NCBI GenBank assembly: GCA_016803235.1
Contig: JADCLI010000021.1
Coordinates: 24,297 to 88,296, forward strand
Direction of reading: 5' to 3'
DNA: 64,000 bases
Source of the DNA: Pimelobacter simplex
GTDB lineage: Bacteria; Actinomycetota; Actinomycetes; Propionibacteriales; Nocardioidaceae
Shown here: positions 26,976-34,669 of the stretch, piece by piece
How positions within the stretch are numbered: the first letter of the stretch is position 1
How the letters are laid out: every line of letters starts with the position of its first letter
Notes under the pieces: generated by a model
What the model was told of the DNA's origin: nothing
Databases searched by the model: none
What the model saw: only the letters and a program-made list of their open reading frames with translations
Made by a program: the position numbers and the translations under genes

Positions 26976-28469
26976 GTGACCGACCAGCTCACCGTCATCG
27001 TCCTCGCCGCCGGCGGCGGCACCCGCATGAAGTCGAAGACCCCGAAGGTCCTCCACCGCATCGGCGGGCGCAGCATGATCGGTCACGTCCTGACGGCCGT
27101 GGCGGCCCTCGAGCCGGCCCGGGTGGTCACCGTGATCGGCCACCAGCGCGAGCTGGTCGGCCCCCACGTCAGCGAGCTGCGTCCGGAGAGCGTGCTCGCG
27201 GTCCAGGCCGAGCAGCTCGGCACCGGGCACGCCGTGCGGATCGCGCTCGAGGCACTCGACGACGCGCCCCGCGAGGGCACCGTCCTGGTCGCGTACGGCG
27301 ACACCCCGCTCCTCGAGGGTGCCACCCTGCGGGCGTTCACCGCGTCGCACCGCGACGCCGGGGCCGCGGTCAGCATCCTCAGCGGGGTCGTCGCCAATCC
27401 CTTCGGGTACGGCCGGATCGTGCGCGACGACACCGGTGTCGTGCAGGCGATCGTCGAGGAGAAGGACGCCTCGGAGACCGAGCGCGCGATCACCGAGATC
27501 AACTCGGGGATCCTCGCCTTCGACGCCGCCTTCCTCGCCAAGGCCATCGGCCGGATCGGCAACGACAACGCCAAGGGCGAGTACTACCTCACCGACGCCG
27601 TGGGACTGGCCCGCGAGGCCGGCCTGGTCGTCACCGCCCATCCCGTCGACGACGCCCTGCAGACCGAGGGAGCCAACGACCGCGCCCAGCTGGCCGAGCT
27701 CGGTCGCGAGCTCAACCGCCGCATCGTCACCCGCTGGATGAGGGACGGGGTGAGCGTCATGGACCCGGCGACCACCTGGATCGACGCCGACGTCGTGCTC
27801 GCCCCCGACGTGACCGTCCTCCCCGGCACCCAGCTGCTCGGCGCGACCGTGGTCGCCGAGGACGCCGTGGTCGGCCCGGACACCACGCTCGAGGACTGCG
27901 AGGTCGGCGCCGGTGCGCGCGTCGTACGCACCCACGGTCAGCTCGCGGTCGTCGGCGCCGGCGCCTCGGTCGGCCCGTTCGCGTACCTGCGCCCCGGCAC
28001 CCTCCTCGGCGCCGACGGCAAGATCGGCACCTTCGTCGAGACCAAGAACGCGCAGATCGGCGACGGCGCCAAGGTCCCGCACCTGTCGTACGTCGGCGAC
28101 GCCGAGATCGGCGAGGGCAGCAACATCGGCGCCGGCACGATCTTCGCCAACTACGACGGCGTCAACAAGCACCGCACGACCGTCGGCAAGCAGGCGAGGA
28201 CCGGCTCCAACAACACCTTCGTCGCGCCGGTCTCGATCGGGGACGGCGCCTCGACCGGCGGCGGCACCGTCGTACGGCGCAACGTCCCGGCCGGTGCGCT
28301 CGCCGTCAGCGCCTCGCCCCAGCGCAATCTCGACGGGTGGGTGGCCTCGCACCGGGCCGGCACCGCGCAGGCAGCGGCCGCGGAGGCCGCTGTGGCGGGC
28401 GCCACGGATGAACAGTCCGAAAACGGACCCGGACTTGGGGACGACCCCGCCGAGCGGGCAGAATCCTAG
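26976..28469 (+). CDS. glmU: Bifunctional GlmU: glucosamine-1-P acetyltransferase / UDP-GlcNAc pyrophosphorylase, 497 aa
   Basis: Makes UDP-GlcNAc for peptidoglycan. The N-terminal uridylyltransferase domain (about 1-235) opens with VLAAGGGTRMKSKTPKVLH and has AYGDTPLL and NSGILAFD. The C-terminal left-handed beta-helix (about 255-460) carries the acetyl-CoA and active-site region NIGAGTIFANYDG and KHRTTVGKQ. A disordered tail of about 35 residues is usual in actinobacteria. prs follows after 34 nt; glmU-prs-rplY-pth is a conserved actinobacterial series. Confidence 0.96.
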   Translation: MTDQLTVIVLAAGGGTRMKSKTPKVLHRIGGRSMIGHVLTAVAALEPARVVTVIGHQRELVGPHVSELRPESVLAVQAEQLGTGHAVRIALEALDDAPREGTVLVAYGDTPLLEGATLRAFTASHRDAGAAVSILSGVVANPFGYGRIVRDDTGVVQAIVEEKDASETERAITEINSGILAFDAAFLAKAIGRIGNDNAKGEYYLTDAVGLAREAGLVVTAHPVDDALQTEGANDRAQLAELGRELNRRIVTRWMRDGVSVMDPATTWIDADVVLAPDVTVLPGTQLLGATVVAEDAVVGPDTTLEDCEVGAGARVVRTHGQLAVVGAGASVGPFAYLRPGTLLGADGKIGTFVETKNAQIGDGAKVPHLSYVGDAEIGEGSNIGAGTIFANYDGVNKHRTTVGKQARTGSNNTFVAPVSIGDGASTGGGTVVRRNVPAGALAVSASPQRNLDGWVASHRAGTAQAAAAEAAVAGATDEQSENGPGLGDDPAERAES

Positions 28470-28503
28470 GTACCACCTTCGCCGACCAGGGGGAGCCACG
28501 CGC

Positions 28504-29484
28504 GTGAGCGGTCTGAAGCGGACGACCGAGAAGAACCTGATGGTCTTCTCCGGACGAGCACACCCCGAGCTGGCCGACGAGGTCGCTCAGATCCTCGACC
28601 AGGCGCTCGTGCCGACGTCGGCCTACGAGTTCGCCAACGGCGAGATCTACGTCCGCTACGAGGAGTCCGTCCGCGGCTGCGACGCCTTCGTGATCCAGAG
28701 CCACACCACTCCGATCAACGAGTGGATCATGGAGCACCTGATCATGGTCGACGCGCTCAAGCGCGCCTCCGCCAAGCGGATCACCGTGGTCATGCCCTTC
28801 TGGGGCTACAGCCGCCAGGACAAGAAGCACCGCGGCCGCGAGCCGATCTCGGCCCGCCTGATGGCCGACATGTTCAAGACCGCGGGCGCCGACCGGATCA
28901 TCACCGTCGACCTGCACGCCGACCAGCTGCAGGGCTTCTTCGACGGTCCTGTCGACCACCTGATGGCGCTGCCGGTGCTCACCGACTACATCAAGCAGAA
29001 GTACGGCGACCAGCCGCTCGCCGTCGTCTCGCCCGACGCCGGCCGGATCAAGGTCGCGGAGCGCTGGTCCGCCCGCCTCGACGGCGCGCCGCTGGCCTTC
29101 ATCCACAAGACCCGCCGCACCGACGTCGCCAACGAGGTGGTCGCCAACCGGGTCGTCGGTGACGTCAGGGGCCGCATGTGCGTGCTGACCGACGACATGA
29201 TCGACACCGGCGGCACGATCGTGAAGGCCGCCGAGGCGCTCATGGCCGAGGGCGCCGCGGGCGTCATCATCGCCGCGACCCACGCGATCCTCTCCGACCC
29301 CGCGGTGGACCGGCTGAAGAACTGCTCGGCCACCGAGGTCGTCATCACCAACACGCTGCCCGTGCCGTCCGAGAAGCAGTTCGACAAGCTGACCACGCTG
29401 TCGATCGCGCCGCTCGTCGCCCGGGCCATCCGTGAGGTGTTCGAGGACGGCTCCGTGACGTCGATGTTCGACGGACATGCGTAG
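28504..29484 (+). CDS. prs: Ribose-phosphate pyrophosphokinase (PRPP synthetase), 326 aa
   Basis: Makes PRPP from ribose 5-phosphate and ATP for purine, pyrimidine, His and Trp synthesis and, in these bacteria, decaprenyl-phosphoribose. Motifs: FANGEIYVRYEESVRG, PFWGYSRQDKKHRGREPISA (ATP/Mg region), VDLHADQLQGFFDGPVDHL, and the PRPP loop LTDDMIDTGGTIV. GTG 28504 has a strong ribosome site (GGGGGAG). Length is typical of class I enzymes. Confidence 0.96.
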   Translation: MSGLKRTTEKNLMVFSGRAHPELADEVAQILDQALVPTSAYEFANGEIYVRYEESVRGCDAFVIQSHTTPINEWIMEHLIMVDALKRASAKRITVVMPFWGYSRQDKKHRGREPISARLMADMFKTAGADRIITVDLHADQLQGFFDGPVDHLMALPVLTDYIKQKYGDQPLAVVSPDAGRIKVAERWSARLDGAPLAFIHKTRRTDVANEVVANRVVGDVRGRMCVLTDDMIDTGGTIVKAAEALMAEGAAGVIIAATHAILSDPAVDRLKNCSATEVVITNTLPVPSEKQFDKLTTLSIAPLVARAIREVFEDGSVTSMFDGHA

Positions 29485-29506
29485 TTAACGGCGTTCACGA
29501 ATTGCT

Positions 29507-29526
29507 GCGGTTTGGGACCAAACCGC
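29507..29526. terminator. Perfect 9-bp inverted repeat between prs and the AAA ATPase gene
   Basis: GCGGTTTGG (29507-29515) and CCAAACCGC (29518-29526) are perfect inverted arms around GA, in the gap between convergent genes. A degenerate copy (GGTTGG-TGC-CCAATC) follows near 29550-29564. There is no T-run, so either a bidirectional terminator or a protein site. Confidence 0.45.
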
Positions 29527-29585
29527 GACGACACGCCGCACGAGCCTGCGGTTGGTGCCCAATCGGTGACCGTTGAGCGGCCGGC

Positions 29586-30752
29586 TCACGCGTCGTCGAG
29601 GGAGCGCACGAAGGCCCCGAAGCCGGGGAGCGTGAACCGCACCAGGCCGTGACCGACCGGCTCGATCACGCCCTTCTCGATCAGCCGCTCCCGGGGGACG
29701 CTGATGGCGCGCGAGTCGACGCCCATGCCGGCGGCGATCGCAGCCCGGGTGACGTTGCCGTCGCCGGCGGCGGCCATCGCGGCGAGGAAGCGCTGCTCCA
29801 GGCGTGAGGCCGCGCCCCACCGGGCGCGGTGCATGGCGGTGAGCTGGTCGCGGGCCACGGGCAGGCCGCGCTTGACGTGGGCGAGGGTCAGCCGGGTGCC
29901 GGTGCCGGGGTCGGCGGCGTCCCAGGTGGTGGAGCCGAGGAGCTGGAGCAGGTACGGGTAGCCGCGTGACTCGGTGACGACGGCGGCCAGGGCGCCGTCG
30001 GTCCACGCCACTCCCTCGGCCTCGGCGGGCGCGACGAGGGCGGCGCGGGCGTCGTCGTCGGAGAGGACGTCGAGCGAGACGAAGGTGCTGCGCTCGCCGA
30101 AGGTCGCGGCGCGGGTCAGGGCCTCGGGGGTGACCGGGAGGCCGGCGGCGACGGTGGCGAGCGGGTTCTCGGTGCGCTCGCCGTCGAGGTTCTGCAGGGT
30201 GTTGAGCAGGACCGACATCTCGTCGGCCGACGCGGTGTGCAGCTCGTCGAGCAGCAGGAACAGCCCGGCGCCGCCGTGGGCGCGGACCGACGCCGCAGCG
30301 TCGTGGAGCAGTGACTCCAGCATCCCGATCGCTGCGTGCGGGGGAGGGGTCGGCGCCTCCCTGCGGGCCACCTCGGCCTGCACCTTCGCGCCGGGTACGC
30401 CGACCTCGACGGTGAGCCGCTCGAGCTGCCCGCGCCACCGGTTCCCCGTCGGGACGGCGTCCGCGCGCTCGAGTGCCCGCGCGACGCTGTGGGCGATCGC
30501 CGAGAGGACGGGCTGCTGCCGGGAGCAGGCCACCCACGCGGTCACGAAGCCCGACTCGACGGCGCCCCGCTGGGCGGCGCGCAGCAGTGACGTCTTGCCG
30601 ATGCCGCGGGGCGCGTGGAAGACCATGAGCGGGCCACCGAGCTCGCCGTACGTCGCGACCCGGGCCAGCAGGCCCTCGATCCGGCGCATCTCCACGGCCC
30701 TTCCGGCGAGGATCCGGGGGACCTGGCCGGGGGTGTAAGGGTTGCTCGGCAT
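29586..30752 (-). CDS. AAA ATPase with C-terminal winged helix (ORC1/Cdc6-like), 388 aa
   Basis: Walker A HAPRGIGKTSLLRAA (about 47-61) and Walker B GLFLLLDELHTAS (about 165-177) are intact; sensor-type Arg/Asn residues follow in TLQNLDGERTENPL. The C-terminus (about 300-388) is a winged-helix-like region (ISVPRERLIEKGVIEPVGHG). Such proteins belong to the AAA_16/STAND-like family, in actinobacteria often of unknown role. It has its own strongly AT-rich, palindromic promoter region, unlike its neighbours. It is not adjacent to an effector gene, so a defence role is only speculation. Confidence 0.75.
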   Translation of the reverse strand: MPSNPYTPGQVPRILAGRAVEMRRIEGLLARVATYGELGGPLMVFHAPRGIGKTSLLRAAQRGAVESGFVTAWVACSRQQPVLSAIAHSVARALERADAVPTGNRWRGQLERLTVEVGVPGAKVQAEVARREAPTPPPHAAIGMLESLLHDAAASVRAHGGAGLFLLLDELHTASADEMSVLLNTLQNLDGERTENPLATVAAGLPVTPEALTRAATFGERSTFVSLDVLSDDDARAALVAPAEAEGVAWTDGALAAVVTESRGYPYLLQLLGSTTWDAADPGTGTRLTLAHVKRGLPVARDQLTAMHRARWGAASRLEQRFLAAMAAAGDGNVTRAAIAAGMGVDSRAISVPRERLIEKGVIEPVGHGLVRFTLPGFGAFVRSLDDA

Positions 30753-30768
30753 GCGGCCTCCCGCGCGT

Positions 30769-30807
30769 GATACGTCTTTATACTTGGCTGAAGTATAAAG
30801 CGGTATC
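30769..30807. promoter_or_regulatory. AT-rich operator over the AAA ATPase promoter
   Basis: A perfect 9-bp dyad TTTATACTT (30777-30785) / AAGTATAAA (30791-30799) with a 5-nt centre is flanked by a second dyad, GATAC (30769-30773) / GTATC (30803-30807). On the minus strand the dyad contains TATACT, a near-consensus -10 for the ATPase gene, so a bound repressor would block it. It is unusually AT-rich for this window. Confidence 0.65.
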
Positions 30808-30824
30808 AGAAGGCGCGGAGGGAC

Positions 30825-31265
30825 TCAGAGGTACGGATCGGTGATCTCGCGCAGCGCCGACAGCGCCTCGCGCAGGGCCGCCATCCGGCGCGGGCCGAGG
30901 TGCTCGGCCCAGGCCGACTCCAGCTCCTGCAGCGCCGTCATCGCCGCCGCCCGGGCCTGTTCGCCGCGGCCGGCGACCCGGACCAGGCGGGCCCGGGCGT
31001 CGGTCGGATCCGGGACGCGCTCGACGTACCGGCCGGCCTCGAGCTGGTCGACCATGTAGCCGGCCGTCTGCTTGGTGACCTGGGCCGACTCGGCGAGCTC
31101 GGTGAGACGCGAGCCGGAGTCCGCGATCCGCGCGAACACCCGGGCCTGGGCGAGGGTCAGGTCCCCGAAGCCCTGGGAGGCGAGGTGTGCCAGGGACGCG
31201 TTCTCGGCGTACCGGTACGGGATGAACAGCAGCAGCGGCGTGGGGGAGGGGTCGGCGTCGGTCAC
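30825..31265 (-). CDS. MarR-family regulator, module 1, 146 aa
   Basis: Winged-helix dimer repressor. Core region GDLTLAQARVFARI to VERVPDPTDARARLV holds recognition helix VTKQTAGYMVDQLEAG and the wing DPTDARARL. It ends LREITDPYL, almost the same as the second MarR at 32679 (LREITDPYR), so the two are paralogues. GTG start with ribosome site AAGGAG. It is divergent from a DinB-like gene, and a GTCAG-N5-CTGAC site lies between them. No redox Cys is evident, so a small-molecule ligand is likely. Confidence 0.9.
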   Translation of the reverse strand: MTDADPSPTPLLLFIPYRYAENASLAHLASQGFGDLTLAQARVFARIADSGSRLTELAESAQVTKQTAGYMVDQLEAGRYVERVPDPTDARARLVRVAGRGEQARAAAMTALQELESAWAEHLGPRRMAALREALSALREITDPYL

Positions 31266-31274
31266 GGCTGCTCC

Positions 31275-31303
31275 TTGACAAAATGGTCAGAAGTTCTGAC
31301 TAT
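31275..31303 (+). promoter_or_regulatory. Promoter with embedded MarR-type operator, module 1
   Basis: TTGACA (31275-31280), a 17-nt spacer and GACTAT (31298-31303) form a near-consensus promoter for the gene at 31335. The spacer carries the perfect dyad GTCAGAA-G-TTCTGAC (31286-31300), which begins 5 nt after the -35 and overlaps the -10 by 3 nt. The same geometry recurs at 32633-32661. Confidence 0.75.
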
Positions 31304-31334
31304 CGTGAGACGGACACTAGCAAGCGAGGTGGCG

Positions 31335-31958
31335 ATGGACGTCGACACGGCGTGGCAGCACACCCACGAGCAGCGGCGCGAGCTCGCGCGTCTGCTGGCC
31401 GGCCTCGACGAGGAGGCATGGGCCGCGCCGTCGGTCTGCCCGGGCTGGACGGTGCGCGACGTGGCGGCCCACGTGATCTCGGTGCCGCAGATGACCTGGG
31501 GCCCGTTCCTGCGGGCCTGCGTGCGCGGCGGCTTCTGGGTGCCGCGGGTCGGGCTGCTCGAGGGACGCCGGCGCGGACGGGCGGAGATCGCCGCCATCCT
31601 CGAGCAGTACGAGAGGTACGACGGCTCGCGTGTCTCGACGCCGTTCACCGGACACCTCGAGTCGCTGATGGACGTGCTCGTGCACGTCCAGGACATCGTC
31701 CGGCCGCTCGGCCTGCGCCACGACGCGCCGCCGGAGGCCTCGGCGGCCGCCGCGGGCGCGGCGCTGCGGCTCGGCGTCTTCTTCGGTCGCCCGCGTCTGG
31801 GCGGCGTCCGGCTGGTCGCGACCGACGTCGCGTGGAGTCACGGCCAGGGTCCCGAGGTGCGCGCGCCGATGGTGGAGCTGCTGCTCCTGTGCACGGGGCG
31901 CTCGGCCGCCGCGGCGCAGGTCGAGGGTGAGGGCCGGTCGCTGGTCCGGCTGGCCTGA
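31335..31958 (+). CDS. DinB-like / maleylpyruvate-isomerase N-terminal-family protein, module 1, 207 aa
   Basis: Four-helix-bundle protein of the mycothiol-dependent maleylpyruvate isomerase/TIGR03083 type. The putative metal-binding residues are in WQHTHEQRREL, RDVAAHVISVPQ and LVHVQDIVRPLG. WTVRDVAAHVIS and DIVRPLGL are family hallmarks. About 35-40% similar by eye to the gene at 31964, its convergent paralogue. Divergent from a MarR gene and driven by a promoter with an embedded operator. Members often handle thiol adducts or detoxification; the substrate is unknown. Confidence 0.8.
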   Translation: MDVDTAWQHTHEQRRELARLLAGLDEEAWAAPSVCPGWTVRDVAAHVISVPQMTWGPFLRACVRGGFWVPRVGLLEGRRRGRAEIAAILEQYERYDGSRVSTPFTGHLESLMDVLVHVQDIVRPLGLRHDAPPEASAAAAGAALRLGVFFGRPRLGGVRLVATDVAWSHGQGPEVRAPMVELLLLCTGRSAAAAQVEGEGRSLVRLA

Positions 31959-31963
31959 CCTCC

Positions 31964-32599
31964 TCAGGAACGGGCCGGTACGGCCGCCAGCCCTTCGCCG
32001 CTGAGCAGGTCGAGGTCGGGTGCCCGGCCGGAGGCCAGCATGAGCAGCTCCTGGATCGGGCCGCGGACGGTCGGCCCCTTGCCGCGGTCCCAGTCGATGT
32101 CGGTGGCGACCATCCGGACGCTGCGCAGCAGCCTGCCCGTGCCCATGAGGAAAGCGAGGCGGCGTACCCGGTCCGCGGCGACCGCCGCCGCCTCCGGTGC
32201 CATGGCGCGTCGTACGCCGAGGGGGCGGGCGATGTCCTGGTGGTGGAGCAGGGCGTCGATCAGGGGCTCGACCGAGGTGGTGGTCGGGACGTGGTGGGTG
32301 CTGGTCGCGTACCGCTCGAAGTCGCCGAGGATGCTCTCCCGGGTCTCTCGGGCCCCGAGTCGCTTCACCTCGCGGAAGATCATCGAGTTGTAGCCGCGGC
32401 CCAGGTTGCGCGCCATCATCCCGGGCATCGCGCCCCAGCCGATCTGTGGCGTGGAGATGACGTGGGCCGCGACGTCGTGCACCGACCAGCCGGGGCAGAG
32501 CGTGTCGTGCGCCCAGTCCGCCGGGTCGAGGTCGGCCAGCGTCGCGGCGAGCGCGGCGCGCTCGGCGTGGATGTGCGCCCAGATCGCGGCCTTGTCCAT
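31964..32599 (-). CDS. DinB-like / maleylpyruvate-isomerase N-terminal-family protein, module 2, 211 aa
   Basis: Paralogue of the gene at 31335: CPGWSVHDVAAHVISTPQIGWG matches its CPGWTVRDVAAHVISVPQMTWG, and LLHHQDIARPLGVRRA matches LVHVQDIVRPLGL. The metal-type His residues (IWAHIHAERAAL, DVAAHVIS, HHQDIARP) are kept. It converges on its partner with 5 nt between stops and is divergent from the second MarR gene. Ribosome site AGGAG. Together with the upstream module it forms a mirror image. Confidence 0.8.
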   Translation of the reverse strand: MDKAAIWAHIHAERAALAATLADLDPADWAHDTLCPGWSVHDVAAHVISTPQIGWGAMPGMMARNLGRGYNSMIFREVKRLGARETRESILGDFERYATSTHHVPTTTSVEPLIDALLHHQDIARPLGVRRAMAPEAAAVAADRVRRLAFLMGTGRLLRSVRMVATDIDWDRGKGPTVRGPIQELLMLASGRAPDLDLLSGEGLAAVPARS

Positions 32600-32613
32600 G
32601 TCGGCTCCTATTG

Positions 32614-32661
32614 GTCAGTCTTCCTGACTGATATAGTCAGTCTCACTGACCAGTTCGTCAA
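32614..32661 (-). promoter_or_regulatory. Promoter of module 2 with two MarR-type operators
   Basis: On the minus strand TTGACG (32661-32656), a 17-nt spacer and GACTAT (32638-32633) drive the DinB-like gene at 31964. GTCAG-TCTCA-CTGAC (32636-32650) sits in the spacer with the same 5-nt and 3-nt offsets as in module 1. A second site, GTCAG-TCTTC-CTGAC (32614-32628), lies 22 bp away, two helical turns, over the likely start of transcription. Confidence 0.75.
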
Positions 32662-32678
32662 GACCCGTGGAGGCCCAG

Positions 32679-33140
32679 ATGTCCGAGCCGCATCCCGCGC
32701 TGCTGATGTTCATCGGTGCGCGGTACGTCGAGCAGCGGGTCTCCGACGCGGTCGCCGCTGCCGGCTACGACGACATCACGCCGGCGATGGCCCGCGTCGC
32801 GGCCCGGCTCAGCGAGGACGGGATCCGGGTGACCGACCTGGCCGAGCAGGCCCGGATCACCAAGCAGAGCGCGAGCGTGCTGGTCGACCAGCTCGAGCGG
32901 GCGGCGTACGTCGAACGGGTGCCCGACCCCGCCGACGCCCGCGCCCGGCTCGTCGTGATCGCGCCGCGAGGGCGCGAGGTGCAGCAGGTGGCGCGCCGCG
33001 AGGAGCGGGCGATCGAGCGGGAGTGGAGCCGGCACCTGGGCGCCGAGCGGATGGCGGCGCTCAAGGACGCGCTCAAGGGCCTGCGCGAGATCACCGACCC
33101 CTACCGTGAGGATTTCGCGCAGCCCGCTCGTCGCGGGTAG
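32679..33140 (+). CDS. MarR-family regulator, module 2, 153 aa
   Basis: Paralogue of the regulator at 30825: shared elements include DLAEQARITKQSASVLVDQ (versus ELAESAQVTKQTAGYMVDQ) and VERVPDPADARARLV. ATG 32679 is chosen because GTGGAGG lies 5 nt upstream as a ribosome site; a GTG 12 nt earlier is possible. It is divergent from the DinB-like gene at 31964 across two operator sites. The TAG stop is also the start of a TAGTCT -10-like element for rplY. Confidence 0.9.
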   Translation: MSEPHPALLMFIGARYVEQRVSDAVAAAGYDDITPAMARVAARLSEDGIRVTDLAEQARITKQSASVLVDQLERAAYVERVPDPADARARLVVIAPRGREVQQVARREERAIEREWSRHLGAERMAALKDALKGLREITDPYREDFAQPARRG

Positions 33141-33215
33141 TCTTCTCCGGTTGCCTCGGCGAGGGAGCACCCGCTTCTGTGACTCCGTGATCGACTGGGC
33201 CGGTCTGTCTTCATG

Positions 33216-33259
33216 ACGCCGCGCGCCCTGCCGGTCACCGGGTGAGGGAAGCGCGGCGT
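33216..33259 (+). promoter_or_regulatory. rplY 5' leader hairpin
   Basis: ACGCCGCGC (33216-33224) pairs perfectly with GCGCGGCGT (33251-33259). The loop contains further complementarity (CCCT/AGGG and CCGGT/ACCGG). TAGTCT at 33138-33143 could be the -10, giving a leader of about 155 nt before rplY. A protein-binding leader for L25 autoregulation is possible; nothing else is seen in this gap. Confidence 0.45.
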
Positions 33260-33309
33260 TTCTCGTCTCCGAGCAGCCGCCACCATCACGCGAAGATCAG
33301 GAGATCCCC

Positions 33310-33963
33310 ATGAGCAGCGAGAAGATCCAGGCCGAGGTCCGCACCGAGTTCGGCAAGGGCGCCGCCCGCCGCATCCGCCGCGACAACAAGATCCCCGCCG
33401 TCGTCTACGGCCACGGCAACGAGCCGGTCCACCTGACCCTCCCGGGCCACGACACGATGATGGCCATCAAGCACGGCGGCGCCAACGCCGTCCTCGAGCT
33501 CGAGTTCGACGGCCAGTCGCAGCTCGCCCTCACCAAGCAGGTCCAGGTCGACCCGGTCCGCCGCGTCCTCGAGCACGTCGACTTCGTCGCCGTGAAGCGC
33601 GGCGAGAAGGTCACCGTCGACGTCCCCGTGCACGTCGTGGGCGACGCCGCCGCCGAGACCCTCGTCGTCACGGAGAACGCGACCATCCAGGTCGAGGCCG
33701 AGGCCACCCACATCCCCGAGCAGTTCGAGGTCAGCATCGAGGGCGCCGAGGCCGGCACCCAGGTCCTCGCCGGCCAGGTCGAGCTGCCCAAGGGCGTCAC
33801 CCTGCTCACCGACGCCGAGACCCTCGTCGTCAACGTGACCGCCGCGCAGACCGCCGAGCAGGCCGAGGCCGAGCTCGAGGAGGCCGAGGCCGAGGCCGGC
33901 ATCGAGAAGGACGCCCCCGAGGCTGACGCCGCCGAGGCTGCTGAGGCCGGCGACAGCGAGTGA
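33310..33963 (+). CDS. rplY: 50S ribosomal protein L25 / general stress protein Ctc, 217 aa
   Basis: Binds 5S rRNA in the large subunit. The N-terminal L25 domain (about 1-92) begins KIQAEVRTEFGKGAARRIRR and includes IPAVVYGHGNEPVHL. The C-terminal TL5/Ctc domain (about 95-185) follows. An acidic Ala/Glu-rich tail (about 186-217) is common in actinobacterial Ctc. Ribosome site AGGAG. pth follows, separated by a strong palindrome. Confidence 0.96.
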   Translation: MSSEKIQAEVRTEFGKGAARRIRRDNKIPAVVYGHGNEPVHLTLPGHDTMMAIKHGGANAVLELEFDGQSQLALTKQVQVDPVRRVLEHVDFVAVKRGEKVTVDVPVHVVGDAAAETLVVTENATIQVEAEATHIPEQFEVSIEGAEAGTQVLAGQVELPKGVTLLTDAETLVVNVTAAQTAEQAEAELEEAEAEAGIEKDAPEADAAEAAEAGDSE

Positions 33964-34000
33964 TCACCGGCCGGCTCAGGTGGTTCCTGGGCCGACTGAT

Positions 34001-34030
34001 CTCCCCGGCGCGGACGTCCGCGCCGGGGAG
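34001..34030. terminator. Perfect 30-bp palindrome between rplY and pth
   Basis: CTCCCCGGCGCGGAC (34001-34015) is followed with no spacer by its exact complement (34016-34030). As RNA it would form a very stable GC stem, probably a terminator or attenuator separating rplY from pth. There is no T-run. The pth ribosome site GAGGAG starts 16 nt downstream. Confidence 0.65.
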
Positions 34031-34058
34031 CACCGCCGCACCCGACGAGGAGACCTTC

Positions 34059-34661
34059 GTGGCTGACGCGACCAGCGCCGACGTCTGGCTCGTCGTCGGG
34101 CTCGGCAACCCCGGCCCGTCGTACGCCGGGCACCGGCACAACATCGGCTACCTCGTCGTCGACGAGCTCGCGCGCCGGATGGGCAGCGGCTTCCGTGCCC
34201 ACAAGAGCGGTCGCGCCGACGTCGTCGAGGGCCGGCTCGGCGCCCCCGGTGCCACCAGCCCCCGGGTGGTGCTGGCCAAGTCCCGCTCGTACATGAACGA
34301 GTCGGGCGGTCCGGTCAAGGCGCTCGCGACCTTCTACAAGGTCCCCGCCGACCGGGTCATCGCGATCCACGACGAGCTCGACATCGACTTCGGCACGCTG
34401 CGCATCAAGAAGGGCGGCGGCGACAACGGCCACAACGGCCTCAAGTCGATGCGCTCCTCGCTGGGCACCGGCGACTTCTACCGGGTCCGGGCCGGCATCG
34501 GCCGCCCGCCGGGTCGCCAGGAGGTCGCCGACTTCGTGCTGTCCAACTACGGCACCGTGGAGCGCAAGGAGCTGCCGTTCCAGATCGACTCCGCCGCCGA
34601 CGCCGTCGAGTCGCTCATCGCCGACGGCCTCGAGAAGACCCAGTCCCGCTTCAACTCCTGA
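34059..34661 (+). CDS. pth: Peptidyl-tRNA hydrolase, 200 aa
   Basis: Releases tRNA from prematurely dropped peptidyl-tRNA. Motifs: LVVGLGNPGPSYAGHRHNIGY with the catalytic His, LAKSRSYMNESGGPV, AIHDELDIDFG and KKGGGDNGHNGLKSMRSSLG. GTG 34059 is chosen: it has GAGGAG upstream and gives the usual length; the upstream in-frame ATG at 33960 would translate through the palindrome and add a non-conserved extension of 33 residues. It follows rplY, as in many bacteria. Confidence 0.95.
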   Translation: MADATSADVWLVVGLGNPGPSYAGHRHNIGYLVVDELARRMGSGFRAHKSGRADVVEGRLGAPGATSPRVVLAKSRSYMNESGGPVKALATFYKVPADRVIAIHDELDIDFGTLRIKKGGGDNGHNGLKSMRSSLGTGDFYRVRAGIGRPPGRQEVADFVLSNYGTVERKELPFQIDSAADAVESLIADGLEKTQSRFNS

Positions 34662-34669
34662 CCAGCCCT

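Noticed and set aside
29586-30752. Defence-system ATPase
   Set aside because: No effector, nuclease or toxin gene beside it; the AAA domain alone does not support a defence call.
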